From Xanthobacteraceae bacterium 501b (GTDB lineage: Bacteria; Pseudomonadota; Alphaproteobacteria; Rhizobiales; Xanthobacteraceae), in assembly GCA_000378025.1 (NCBI GenBank), contig KB899087.1, forward strand, positions 4,610,001-4,674,000: DNA of 64,000 nucleotides. Direction: 5' to 3'. Both the position numbers and the translations under genes were made by a program. The notes under the pieces are model-generated. The model was given only the letters and a program-made list of their open reading frames with translations, had not been told where the DNA came from and made no database searches. Of this stretch, positions 57,173 through 64,000 are shown piece after piece (position 1 is the stretch's first letter; every line of letters begins with the position of its first letter).

Positions 57173-58198
57173 TCAGGACATGGCGGAGGGGGCCGGCGCC
57201 TTGCCCGCGTCCTGCTTGTCGTGCCGCGCCACCATGTGGCCGGAGACCGGCCGGTGCGGATGTGGGGCCATGAGCTTCTTCGGGGCGATGAACAGGTACA
57301 TCGTCAGCACGTAGGGCGCGGTGAAGGAGGGAATGCCTACCGGCGCGACGAGGACGTCTAGCCCGCCCTGCACGAACACGGTCATCACCGTCGCCAGCAG
57401 GGCGTAGACGACGATTTTCGGGGTCGGGGCCAGGAAGATCACGCCGACGGCGATGGCGGTCAGCACCGAGCTGAAGCCGTAGAGGCCCTGGCTCACCAGT
57501 GCCGGATCGGCGCCCATCGCCATCGACACCGCCATGGCGACCAGCGAGCCGGCGGCGGCGGCGATGCCCGCCGGCACTGAGGCGATGAAGATGCCGGCGA
57601 GGATGATCGCGCCGCTGATCCAGGCATCCAGCAAATAGACCTGCCCGATGTTGCGGAAGAAGATCTCCACCAGTTCCAACGGCGCGGGGAGCGCGGCCAC
57701 GCCCTGCACATAGTCGGTCGGCATTTTCGGCGCATCGCCGGTAACATGAAGCCCGCCGAAGGAATAGGCGCCGGCGACCATCAGCCAGCCGGTGAGGACG
57801 AAGGGCCCGGTGGAGCCGGGGATGCCCCATTTGCTGGTCAGCGTGGCGCTGAAGGCGGCGGTGATCACCGTGCTCGCCGCCGCGCCGACGACGACATAGA
57901 CCCAGAGCTGCGGCGAGGCGGCTATGAAGGTCGGTAGCGCCGCGCCCACCAGAACGCCGTTGAACCCGTAGAGGCCGGAGGCGACCGACGCGTCGTCGCA
58001 TTCCATGAGCCGCGCGGTAAGCGTCGCCACCACGACGCCCACTGCCGCGCCGATGGTGGTAGCCCACACCCCCGACACGTAGGAGGCGTAGGCCATAGCG
58101 GCGAAGAACAGCACGCCGGTCAGCGCGTTCTCCATGAAGAACACCTGACTGGTGCCACGCAGCGACTGGACGGCGAAATTGGTTGTCACCTTGGACAT
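57173..58198 (-). CDS. Urea transporter (UT family)
   Basis: A 341-residue channel of the UT family with its internal duplication: first half has GLYGFNGVLVGAALPTFIA and GIPGSTGPFVLTGWL (family LPxxTxPF-like box, urea-slot residues), second half has GLYGFSSVLTAIAVGVIFLA and GIPSFTAPYVLTMYLF. About ten hydrophobic segments. A short Ala/Lys-rich C-terminal tail. It lies between the urease genes and amtB on the same strand. It should carry urea passively into the cytoplasm for urease. Confidence 0.92.
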   Translation of the reverse strand: MSKVTTNFAVQSLRGTSQVFFMENALTGVLFFAAMAYASYVSGVWATTIGAAVGVVVATLTARLMECDDASVASGLYGFNGVLVGAALPTFIAASPQLWVYVVVGAAASTVITAAFSATLTSKWGIPGSTGPFVLTGWLMVAGAYSFGGLHVTGDAPKMPTDYVQGVAALPAPLELVEIFFRNIGQVYLLDAWISGAIILAGIFIASVPAGIAAAAGSLVAMAVSMAMGADPALVSQGLYGFSSVLTAIAVGVIFLAPTPKIVVYALLATVMTVFVQGGLDVLVAPVGIPSFTAPYVLTMYLFIAPKKLMAPHPHRPVSGHMVARHDKQDAGKAPAPSAMS

Positions 58199-58215
58199 TC
58201 ACGGCCCCCCACGGG

Positions 58216-59163
58216 TCAGCGCCACAGGAACTCGTCCGGCAAGGTATGTCCGCGGGCTTCCTCGCGAACGATGCGCCAGAACCGGCGCACTTCCTTGCGG
58301 ACGTCATAGGTTTCCACGCCCACCGCGCGCAGCATCAGGCCGGCCTCGTTGGGCAGCCGGCACACGCCGGCGATCGCGCGCGGCGCCTCGGCGGGGAAGC
58401 AGGTTTCGAACCGCTCCTTGATGCGGGCGGCGATCGGCGGCGGGGTCAGGCACATGATGTTGGCGAAGGCGTCATAGCCGCGCATTACGGCCGGTGCGTC
58501 GACCATCGGGTCGTTCTTCTCGATCAGGATCTTCTCGGCGAACAGCCGGCGCCCGTCCGGGCGGCGCACCGAGACGGCGACTGACAGCAGGTCGAGGCCG
58601 AAACGCTCCTCGGCGAGATGATGCTTTCGCCCCGCCAGCATCATCTCGCCATAGAGCGCCGTCGCGTCCTCGGCGATGACGATGTCGGTCTGGTTGATGA
58701 AGCGGGACTGGCGGTAGGGGATGGTGAAGTCGGGCAGGTATTCCAGATAGGAACCGGCCTCCAGCGTCACCGTCTGGTGCTGGGAGGCGTAGTTCGCATC
58801 CATCCGGTGGACGCGGTTGGCGCTCTGCGAAGTCACATGGGCGCAGGCGCCCTCGCCGACCCGGATGTCGATCGTGTAGCGGTCGCCCTGCAGGATGCCG
58901 CCGCCGACCGAGATGATCGAGCAGATCGGCAAATCCGGCATCGCCTCGTCCCAGTACAGCGCCTGCTGCACGAGGAGCGGGGCGACGCGGTAGAGGTCGT
59001 GCAGCACCGAGCGGCCGTTGCGCAGTGAGAAACCAAGACGCAGTTCCCCGACCTTCCCGGGCGCGGCGGCGCGCATCTGCGCCGGCTCGTCCTTGAAGTC
59101 GCGCAGTTCGCGCGCCGCATCGAGGCGGACGAGTTGCTCGGGGAGCGCCATGGCGTCAGGCAT
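58216..59163 (-). CDS. ureD: Urease accessory protein UreD
   Basis: A 315-residue urease accessory protein. Recognisable blocks: [83 protein letters not shown], and [17 protein letters not shown]. UreD docks on apourease and passes nickel from UreG. The start at 59163 overlaps ureG by 8 bp; an ATG four codons further on (59151) is an alternative. It is last among the urease genes here rather than first as in many bacteria. Confidence 0.92.
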   Translation of the reverse strand: MPDAMALPEQLVRLDAARELRDFKDEPAQMRAAAPGKVGELRLGFSLRNGRSVLHDLYRVAPLLVQQALYWDEAMPDLPICSIISVGGGILQGDRYTIDIRVGEGACAHVTSQSANRVHRMDANYASQHQTVTLEAGSYLEYLPDFTIPYRQSRFINQTDIVIAEDATALYGEMMLAGRKHHLAEERFGLDLLSVAVSVRRPDGRRLFAEKILIEKNDPMVDAPAVMRGYDAFANIMCLTPPPIAARIKERFETCFPAEAPRAIAGVCRLPNEAGLMLRAVGVETYDVRKEVRRFWRIVREEARGHTLPDEFLWR

Positions 59164-59803
59164 CCACCGACGCCGGCGACGTGACCTTCACGTCGAACAG
59201 CGCCATGTCGAGGATGAGACGCATCAGATCGTCGATGCCCTCGCCGGTCTTGCAGTTGGTGAAGACGAACGGCTTCTTGCCGCGCATCAGCTTGGAATCG
59301 CGGTCCATCACCTCGAGGCTCGCACCGACATAGGGGGCGAGATCCTTCTTGTTGATCACCAGAATGTCGGACTGGCAGACGCCCGCGCCGTTCTTGCGCG
59401 GGATCTTGTCACCGGCCGCCACGTCGATCACGTAGATGTAGAAGTCGGCCAGCGCTGGGCTGAAGGTCAGCGTCAGGTTATCGCCGCCGGACTCGATCAG
59501 GATCACGTCGCTGTCGGGATATTTCTCCTCCAGTTCCTCCACGGCGGCAATGTTCATCGAGGGGTCTTCGCGCACCGCGGTGTGCGGGCAGGCGCCGGTC
59601 TCGACGCCGACGATCTTCTCCTCGATCAGGATGCCGTTCAGCGTGCGGCGCACCTGCTTGGCGTCCTCGGTGGTCACCACGTCGTTGGTGATGATCAGCG
59701 GCTTGATTCCGAGATCGATCAGCCGGGGGGTGATGGTTTCGATGACCGCAGTCTTGCCGGAGCCGACCGGGCCGCCGATGCCGATGCGCGTGATCTTCTT
59801 CAT
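59156..59803 (-). CDS. ureG: Urease accessory GTPase UreG
   Basis: A 215-residue SIMIBI GTPase: P-loop [15 protein letters not shown] (residues 8-22), [17 protein letters not shown] (Cys-Pro-His metal motif), [15 protein letters not shown] and [17 protein letters not shown] (guanine specificity NKKD). Delivers nickel to urease in a GTP-dependent complex with UreE/F/D. Gap of 27 bp to ureF. Confidence 0.96.
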   Translation of the reverse strand: MKKITRIGIGGPVGSGKTAVIETITPRLIDLGIKPLIITNDVVTTEDAKQVRRTLNGILIEEKIVGVETGACPHTAVREDPSMNIAAVEELEEKYPDSDVILIESGGDNLTLTFSPALADFYIYVIDVAAGDKIPRKNGAGVCQSDILVINKKDLAPYVGASLEVMDRDSKLMRGKKPFVFTNCKTGEGIDDLMRLILDMALFDVKVTSPASVDA

Positions 59804-59830
59804 GGGCCGCTTCCTTTGCCAATGCCGCGT

Positions 59831-60556
59831 TCAGTTCATGAACAGCCGGACATGGGTAGTAGTGTGGTGGGCGACGAGGACGTCGAAGACGGGGGCGAAC
59901 GAGGCCATTTCGTCGAGCGAGAGGTCGCGCACCGACAGATAGTCGCCCTCGACCCGTCCCTGGGCCGTAAACAGGATGCGCTGGGTGTCGAGATGGTCGA
60001 TCCGCATCAGCCGCAGCGCCGCACTCAGGATCATCGAGGCGATGCCGTACTGGTGCATGACGAAGGCCTCGACCTCGTCCACGCCCATGTGGGCGAGCGC
60101 GATCGCCTGGCCGACGGGCAAGCAGCCCGGCGTCGCGTTCGCCTTGATGTCGTCGAGCCAGCGCCCGAGCGTGGGCGAGGGCATGATCTTGAGCACCAAC
60201 TCGGCGAATTTCTTGCCGACGCGCGTCAGCATCAACTGCTGCTCCTCCCCCACGCGGCGGCAGAACAGCTCATCGTCGGCGCGCAGCAGGGTGGCGTAAT
60301 CGCCTGCGCGCGCGGCGCGATGGGCGTGCAGCAGCGCGATGCCGTCCATCCGCGCGGTCTGGCGCAGGATGAGGTGGACATAGCTCAGCAGGCTCTCAGG
60401 ATCGGAGACCACGCCGGTCTGCAGCGCGGATTCCAGCCCGTTGGAGAACGCGAACGACCCGATCGGCAGCGTGGAGTCCGAGAACTGCAGCAGGCGCGCC
60501 AGATGCACCATGCCGGTGGAGCCGCCGCCCCGATCTTTCTCCCCTTCCGCCATCAC
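59831..60556 (-). CDS. ureF: Urease accessory protein UreF
   Basis: A 241-residue all-helical protein with LLQFSDSTLPIGSFAFSNGLESALQTGVV (UreF signature near residue 25), DGIALLHAHRAARAGD and HTTTHVRLFMN at the C-terminus. Forms the UreD2F2 scaffold for UreG. Starts inside the ureE stop (ATGA). Confidence 0.93.
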   Translation of the reverse strand: MMAEGEKDRGGGSTGMVHLARLLQFSDSTLPIGSFAFSNGLESALQTGVVSDPESLLSYVHLILRQTARMDGIALLHAHRAARAGDYATLLRADDELFCRRVGEEQQLMLTRVGKKFAELVLKIMPSPTLGRWLDDIKANATPGCLPVGQAIALAHMGVDEVEAFVMHQYGIASMILSAALRLMRIDHLDTQRILFTAQGRVEGDYLSVRDLSLDEMASFAPVFDVLVAHHTTTHVRLFMN

Positions 60557-61227
60557 TTCACCGGCGCATGGGGGTGAGGATGTGCGTGCGGGTGTGCGTG
60601 GTCATGGTCATGTACGTGGTCATCGTCATGCGAATGCCCGTGCTCGTGCTCGTGCTCGTGCTCGTGGGCATGCCCTCCGTGATGATGGTGCGGCGTCGCG
60701 TCGGCTCCGGCGAAGAGCAAGCGCACCTCGCGGGCATCCAGCTTGGCGGCGATTTCCTCGCCGGGCGCGAAACGGGTCTTCACATGCTCGAAGGCATGGG
60801 TGCGCATCACCGACGCCATCACCTTCTGGTCGACCGAGAGCGGCACATAGACGGTGGAGCCCTTGATCACGGCCGGCCAGTGCTGGTTACCGAGGCCATG
60901 GCCCAGCTCGAAACAGGTGCGCAGGATCTCGGTCGGCGACAGCGTCTCAATGGCGTCCAGCTCGATGACCAGCACATCCTTGAGTGCGATGCGGGCGGCG
61001 ACCACGATGTTCGCCGCGGCGTCATAGTGCAGCACGTCGCCGTCATGCAGGTGCGCGGAGCGCGGCAGCGAGATAGCGAGCTCGATTCCGCCCGCGCTGG
61101 CCTTGCGCAGCCGGCTCTTGGGCGCCTCCCACTGCTCCAGCTCCAGCAGGTCGAGCGTGCCAAGCCGGACCCGCTCCTGCCAGACCGGGTCGCGCAGATT
61201 ACCGAGCGTGCTCTCAACGAGAATCAT
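60553..61227 (-). CDS. ureE: Urease accessory nickel metallochaperone UreE
   Basis: A 224-residue UreE: peptide-binding N-terminal domain with RVRLGTLDLLELEQWEAPKSRLRKA, then the metal-binding domain (FELGHGLGNQHWPAVIKGSTVYVPL with the conserved His of GNQHW), and an extended His/Asp/Glu-rich C-terminal tail from about residue 179 (HHHHGGHAHEHEHEHEH and a later PHAHPHPHAP run), encoded by tandem CTCGTG-like hexamers on the plus strand near 60640-60665. The long His tail stores nickel in Klebsiella-type UreE. Confidence 0.93.
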   Translation of the reverse strand: MILVESTLGNLRDPVWQERVRLGTLDLLELEQWEAPKSRLRKASAGGIELAISLPRSAHLHDGDVLHYDAAANIVVAARIALKDVLVIELDAIETLSPTEILRTCFELGHGLGNQHWPAVIKGSTVYVPLSVDQKVMASVMRTHAFEHVKTRFAPGEEIAAKLDAREVRLLFAGADATPHHHHGGHAHEHEHEHEHGHSHDDDHVHDHDHAHPHAHPHPHAPVK

Positions 61228-61255
61228 GTGTGCCTCCGAAACGACCCGTGCCTCA

Positions 61256-61490
61256 GGCGCGACGTATCCGCGTCGCGACGTTGAGGCCGAGCCAGGTAAC
61301 GCTGTAGCCGATGACGAGACTGGCGATGCGATAGGCCACCGACAGGCCGAGGCCGCCAGGGGTCATCTCCGAATAAGATCCGTTGATGAAGGTGGAGAAG
61401 GTCGAACATGCTGCCGCACAGGCCGGTCAAGACGAACAAGGTCGCGTTATGCCGGGAGGCGACCAACCTCCCGGTTGTTGGATAGTCCGC
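61256..61490 (-). pseudogene. Possible decayed small membrane-protein gene between ureC and ureE
   Basis: About 260 bp separate ureC and ureE. Read on the minus strand, one frame gives FSTFINGSYSEMTPGGLGLSV then VAYRIASLVIGYSVTWLGLNVATRIRRA with a stop at 61254-61256, resembling a C-terminal membrane helix, but it has no start codon downstream of the TGA at about 61425. A different frame supplies MVASRHNATLFVLTGLCGSMF (from 61466). A single frameshift near 61400 would join them into an about 75-residue two-helix protein. I do not recognise the family. Confidence 0.35.
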
Positions 61491-63209
61491 TCAGCTGAAG
61501 AAATAGAGTTGGCTGAGAGGAACGCGTTTTGCCGGCTCGATAGTGGCGTGCGTGCCGTCGACCGTCACGGCGAAGGTCTCGGGATTCACCTCGATCGCCG
61601 GCATGGCTGTGTTGCGCACCATCGAGCTCTTGGTGATGGTCCGCGTGCCATACACCGGGACGACCTTTGACGTCAGCTGGTAGCGGTCCACGATGCCGTC
61701 CTCGACGCCGGCATGCGAGGTGAACGTCACGCGGGTCTTGGCCAGCGCCGAGCCCATCGCGCCAAACATCGGCCGATAGATCACCGGCTGGGGCGTCGGC
61801 AGCGAGGCGTTGGGGTCGCCCATCAGCGCCCAGGAGATCATGCCGCCCTTGATGACCATCTTCGGCTTGGCGCCGAAGAACGCGGTCTCCCAGAGCACGA
61901 GGTCCGCCATCTTGCCGATCTCGATCGAGCCGATCACATGGGCGACACCCTGTGCGATGGCGGGGTTGATCGTGACCTTGGCGACGAAGCGCAGCACACG
62001 CTCATTGTCGTTGCCCGAGGTGTCGCCGGCATAGGCACCCTTGCGCTGCTTCATCAGGTCAGCGGTCTGAATGGTACGCGTCCAGTTCTCGCCGACACGG
62101 CCCATGGCCTGGCTGTCGCTCGACAGGATCGAGATCGCGCCGAGGTCGTGCAGCACGTTTTCGGCCGCGATGGTCTCCGCGCGCACGCGGCTCTCGGCAA
62201 AGGCGACGTCGGTTGGGATCTTCGGGCTGAGGTTGTGACAGATCATCGTCATGTCGAACAGCTCGGCCTGGGAGTTGATCCCGTAGGGCAGCGTCGGGTT
62301 GGTCGAGCTGGGAATGACGTTCGAGAGCCCGGCCACCCGGATGATGTCCGGCGCGTGGCCACCGCCGGCGCCTTCCGTATGGTAGGTATGGATGGTGCGC
62401 CCCTCGAAGGCGGCGATGGTGTTCTCGACGAAGCCGGCTTCGTTCAGCGTATCGGTGTGGATGCAGACCTGAACGTCGTAATTGTCCGCGACGGTGAGCG
62501 CATTGCGGATCGCCGCCGGCGTGCTCCCCCAGTCCTCGTGGATCTTGAGACCCATGGCGCCGGCACGGATCTGCTCCTCGAGCGGCAGCGGCGCCGAGCC
62601 GTTGCCCTTACCGAGCACGCCCGCATTCACCGGCCACGAGTCGAATGAGCGGAGCATCATCTCGATGTTCCAGGTGCCCGGCGTGATGGTGGTGCCGTTG
62701 GTGCCGTCGGAGGGGCCGATGCCGCCGCCGAACAGCGTGGTCACGCCATTGGACAGCGCCGCCTGTGCCTGCTGCGGCGAGATGAAGTGGACATGGGCGT
62801 CGATGCCGCCGGCCGTAAGGATCAGATGCTCGCCCGAGATCGCGTCGGTGCCCGGCCCGAGCGCGAGCCCCGGCGTGACGCCTGACATGGTCGAGGGGTT
62901 GCCGGCCTTACCGATGGCGCAGATCAGCCCGTTCTTGATGCCGACATCCGCCTTCACCACGCCCTGGATGGCGTCGACGATGGTGACGTTGGTGATCACC
63001 AGGTCGGGTGCGCCAGCAGCACTGGTGAGTTCGTTATCGTAGCCCATGCCGTCGCGCAGGGTCTTGCCGCCGCCATAGACGGCTTCCTCACCATAGACCC
63101 GGAGATCGTTCTCGATCTCGATATAAAGATCGGTGTCACCAAGACGGATCTTGTCACCGGTCGTGGGGCCGTAGAGGTCCGAATATTGTTGCCTCGAGAT
63201 CTTCGCCAT
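61491..63209 (-). CDS. ureC: Urease alpha subunit (catalytic)
   Basis: A 572-residue nickel amidohydrolase splitting urea to ammonia and carbamate. Visible: His139 and His141 ([10 protein letters not shown]), carbamylated Lys222 in [12 protein letters not shown], His251 and His277 ([25 protein letters not shown]), Cys324-His325 in MICHNLSPK on the mobile flap, and Asp365 in [12 protein letters not shown]. The residue after the flap His is Asn rather than the commoner His (CHNL for CHHL). Full length and undamaged. 33 bp from ureB. Confidence 0.97.
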   Translation of the reverse strand: MAKISRQQYSDLYGPTTGDKIRLGDTDLYIEIENDLRVYGEEAVYGGGKTLRDGMGYDNELTSAAGAPDLVITNVTIVDAIQGVVKADVGIKNGLICAIGKAGNPSTMSGVTPGLALGPGTDAISGEHLILTAGGIDAHVHFISPQQAQAALSNGVTTLFGGGIGPSDGTNGTTITPGTWNIEMMLRSFDSWPVNAGVLGKGNGSAPLPLEEQIRAGAMGLKIHEDWGSTPAAIRNALTVADNYDVQVCIHTDTLNEAGFVENTIAAFEGRTIHTYHTEGAGGGHAPDIIRVAGLSNVIPSSTNPTLPYGINSQAELFDMTMICHNLSPKIPTDVAFAESRVRAETIAAENVLHDLGAISILSSDSQAMGRVGENWTRTIQTADLMKQRKGAYAGDTSGNDNERVLRFVAKVTINPAIAQGVAHVIGSIEIGKMADLVLWETAFFGAKPKMVIKGGMISWALMGDPNASLPTPQPVIYRPMFGAMGSALAKTRVTFTSHAGVEDGIVDRYQLTSKVVPVYGTRTITKSSMVRNTAMPAIEVNPETFAVTVDGTHATIEPAKRVPLSQLYFFS

Positions 63210-63242
63210 CTCAGAGCTCCATTGGCTGAATGTTGCGGCCTG

Positions 63243-63653
63243 TCACGACTTGCTCTTGAATCCATAGCGCTTGGCGCGCTCCAGGGCGTCCGTCAGGCGG
63301 GGGCGGTAATCGTCGTAGTTCTCGTCGCCGACCCAGCCGTTGACCAGGCCGTTGAAGCCGAGCACGCGCTGCTTGCCCTGGTAGGGAACGAGCACGACTT
63401 CCTTCTCGTCGCCGGGCTCGAAGCGCAGCGCCGTGGTGGCGGGAATATTCAGCCGCTTGCCGAAGGCCTGCTCGCGGTTGAACTCCAGCGAGGCGTTCAC
63501 CTCGAAGAAATGGAAATGCGACCCCACCTGGATCGGCCGGTCGCCGGTGTTGCGGACCTTCAGCATCGTGGTCGGATAGCCGGCGTTGATCTCGATGTCG
63601 CCGTTGCCGAGGACGAGGCCGCCAACCGGGGTCTTCTTCGGTTCTTTGCTCAT
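63243..63653 (-). CDS. ureB: Urease beta subunit
   Basis: A 136-residue beta subunit: [45 protein letters not shown] with the conserved SHFHFFE, then [25 protein letters not shown] and [12 protein letters not shown]. The C-terminal extension to KRYGFKSKS is longer than the about 105-residue Klebsiella form. Lies between ureA and ureC. Confidence 0.95.
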   Translation of the reverse strand: MSKEPKKTPVGGLVLGNGDIEINAGYPTTMLKVRNTGDRPIQVGSHFHFFEVNASLEFNREQAFGKRLNIPATTALRFEPGDEKEVVLVPYQGKQRVLGFNGLVNGWVGDENYDDYRPRLTDALERAKRYGFKSKS

Positions 63654-63674
63654 GATGTCACCCGCTCGTCCCGG

Positions 63675-63977
63675 CTACTTGATGGGATCATGGACAGTGA
63701 CGAGGCGGCTGCCATCCGTAAACACGGCCTCCACCTGCACATACGGGATCATGTCCGCGACACCTTCCATGACGTCGTCGCGGGTGATCGCCTTGCTGGC
63801 GAGCTCCATCACCTCCTCGACGGTCTTGCCGGCACGCGCCCCGTCGAGCGCGGCGACGGAGATGAGCGACACCGTTTCCGGATGGTTGAGCTTCAGTCCT
63901 TGATCCTTCCGCTTCTGCGCAACCTGGGCGAGCGTATAGATCAGCAGCTTATCGATTTCTCGCGGGGTAAAGTGCAT
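63675..63977 (-). CDS. ureA: Urease gamma subunit
   Basis: A 100-residue gamma subunit: [34 protein letters not shown] and [51 protein letters not shown](S)RLVTVHDPI are diagnostic. The ATG at 63977 is chosen (GGTTGC follows on the complement; the frame goes on to 63995 but family proteins begin MxLTPRE). Most upstream gene of the operon seen here; its promoter lies beyond or at the window edge. Confidence 0.95.
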   Translation of the reverse strand: MHFTPREIDKLLIYTLAQVAQKRKDQGLKLNHPETVSLISVAALDGARAGKTVEEVMELASKAITRDDVMEGVADMIPYVQVEAVFTDGSRLVTVHDPIK

Positions 63978-64000
63978 AAGCAACCTCCTCCTCATCCCGC

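Noticed and set aside
60638..60666. Tandem CTCGTG hexamers considered as a repeat array or CRISPR-like element
   Set aside because: They encode the His-Glu tail of UreE on the minus strand, and there are no spacers.

Overview
The window looks like a chromosomal segment of a high-GC alphaproteobacterium, probably order Hyphomicrobiales and close to Xanthobacteraceae such as Ancylobacter or Starkeya. The evidence is alphaproteobacterial 23S/5S rRNA, a 401-residue NAD-formate dehydrogenase that from memory closely resembles the Pseudomonas sp. 101/Moraxella/Ancylobacter enzyme, a cyo-type quinol oxidase, TRAP and Liv transporters, and a urease operon. The genus is inference.

Layout. 1-1021: 3' end of 23S rRNA, 5S rRNA and a terminator. 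1243-2726: a decayed IS1182-family element with recognisable inverted repeats. 2937-16127: a carboxylate region with an MFS permease, a choloylglycine-hydrolase-family amidase, an AEC carrier, a bicupin oxalate decarboxylase with its catalytic Glu/Arg and both metal sites, an outer-membrane barrel, an AspT-like (AAEX) exchanger, an Aae-like weak-acid efflux set and a molybdopterin FdhF/YdeP oxidoreductase. Two nearly identical palindromic sites lie about 100 bp from the barrel, exchanger and YdeP starts. 16527-20564: cyoABCD. 20785-24133: NAD-formate dehydrogenase, a LysR regulator and a CHAD protein. Together these genes could take oxalate to formate and CO2 and pass the electrons to a quinol oxidase.

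24288-29287: initiator tRNA-Met with remnants of an integrative element. A serine recombinase fragment ends antisense inside the tRNA and is cut by an IS3-family fragment. An AT-richer alpha/beta-hydrolase gene and a frameshifted virB9 follow. 29352-36813: a LacI-controlled operon (RraA-like protein, TRAP DctPQM, 2-hydroxyacid dehydrogenase, SDR, FAH-family hydrolase) with a perfect 20-bp operator, resembling the lower non-phosphorylative deoxy-sugar-acid route. 37564-49928: a possibly undescribed catabolic cluster with a formaldehyde-activating-enzyme homologue in which the catalytic His is replaced by Glu, a VOC protein, flavin reductase, a complete Liv ABC importer, two paralogous luciferase-like monooxygenases, an SDR, a GcvA-type LysR and a ProC-like reductase.

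51086-54991: a large Gly-rich autotransporter. 54992-55805: remnants of an IS5-type transposase and a WGR-domain gene. 55806-63977: minus-strand nitrogen operon ureABC-(remnant)-ureEFGD, urea channel, ammonium transporter. The window ends just upstream of ureA.
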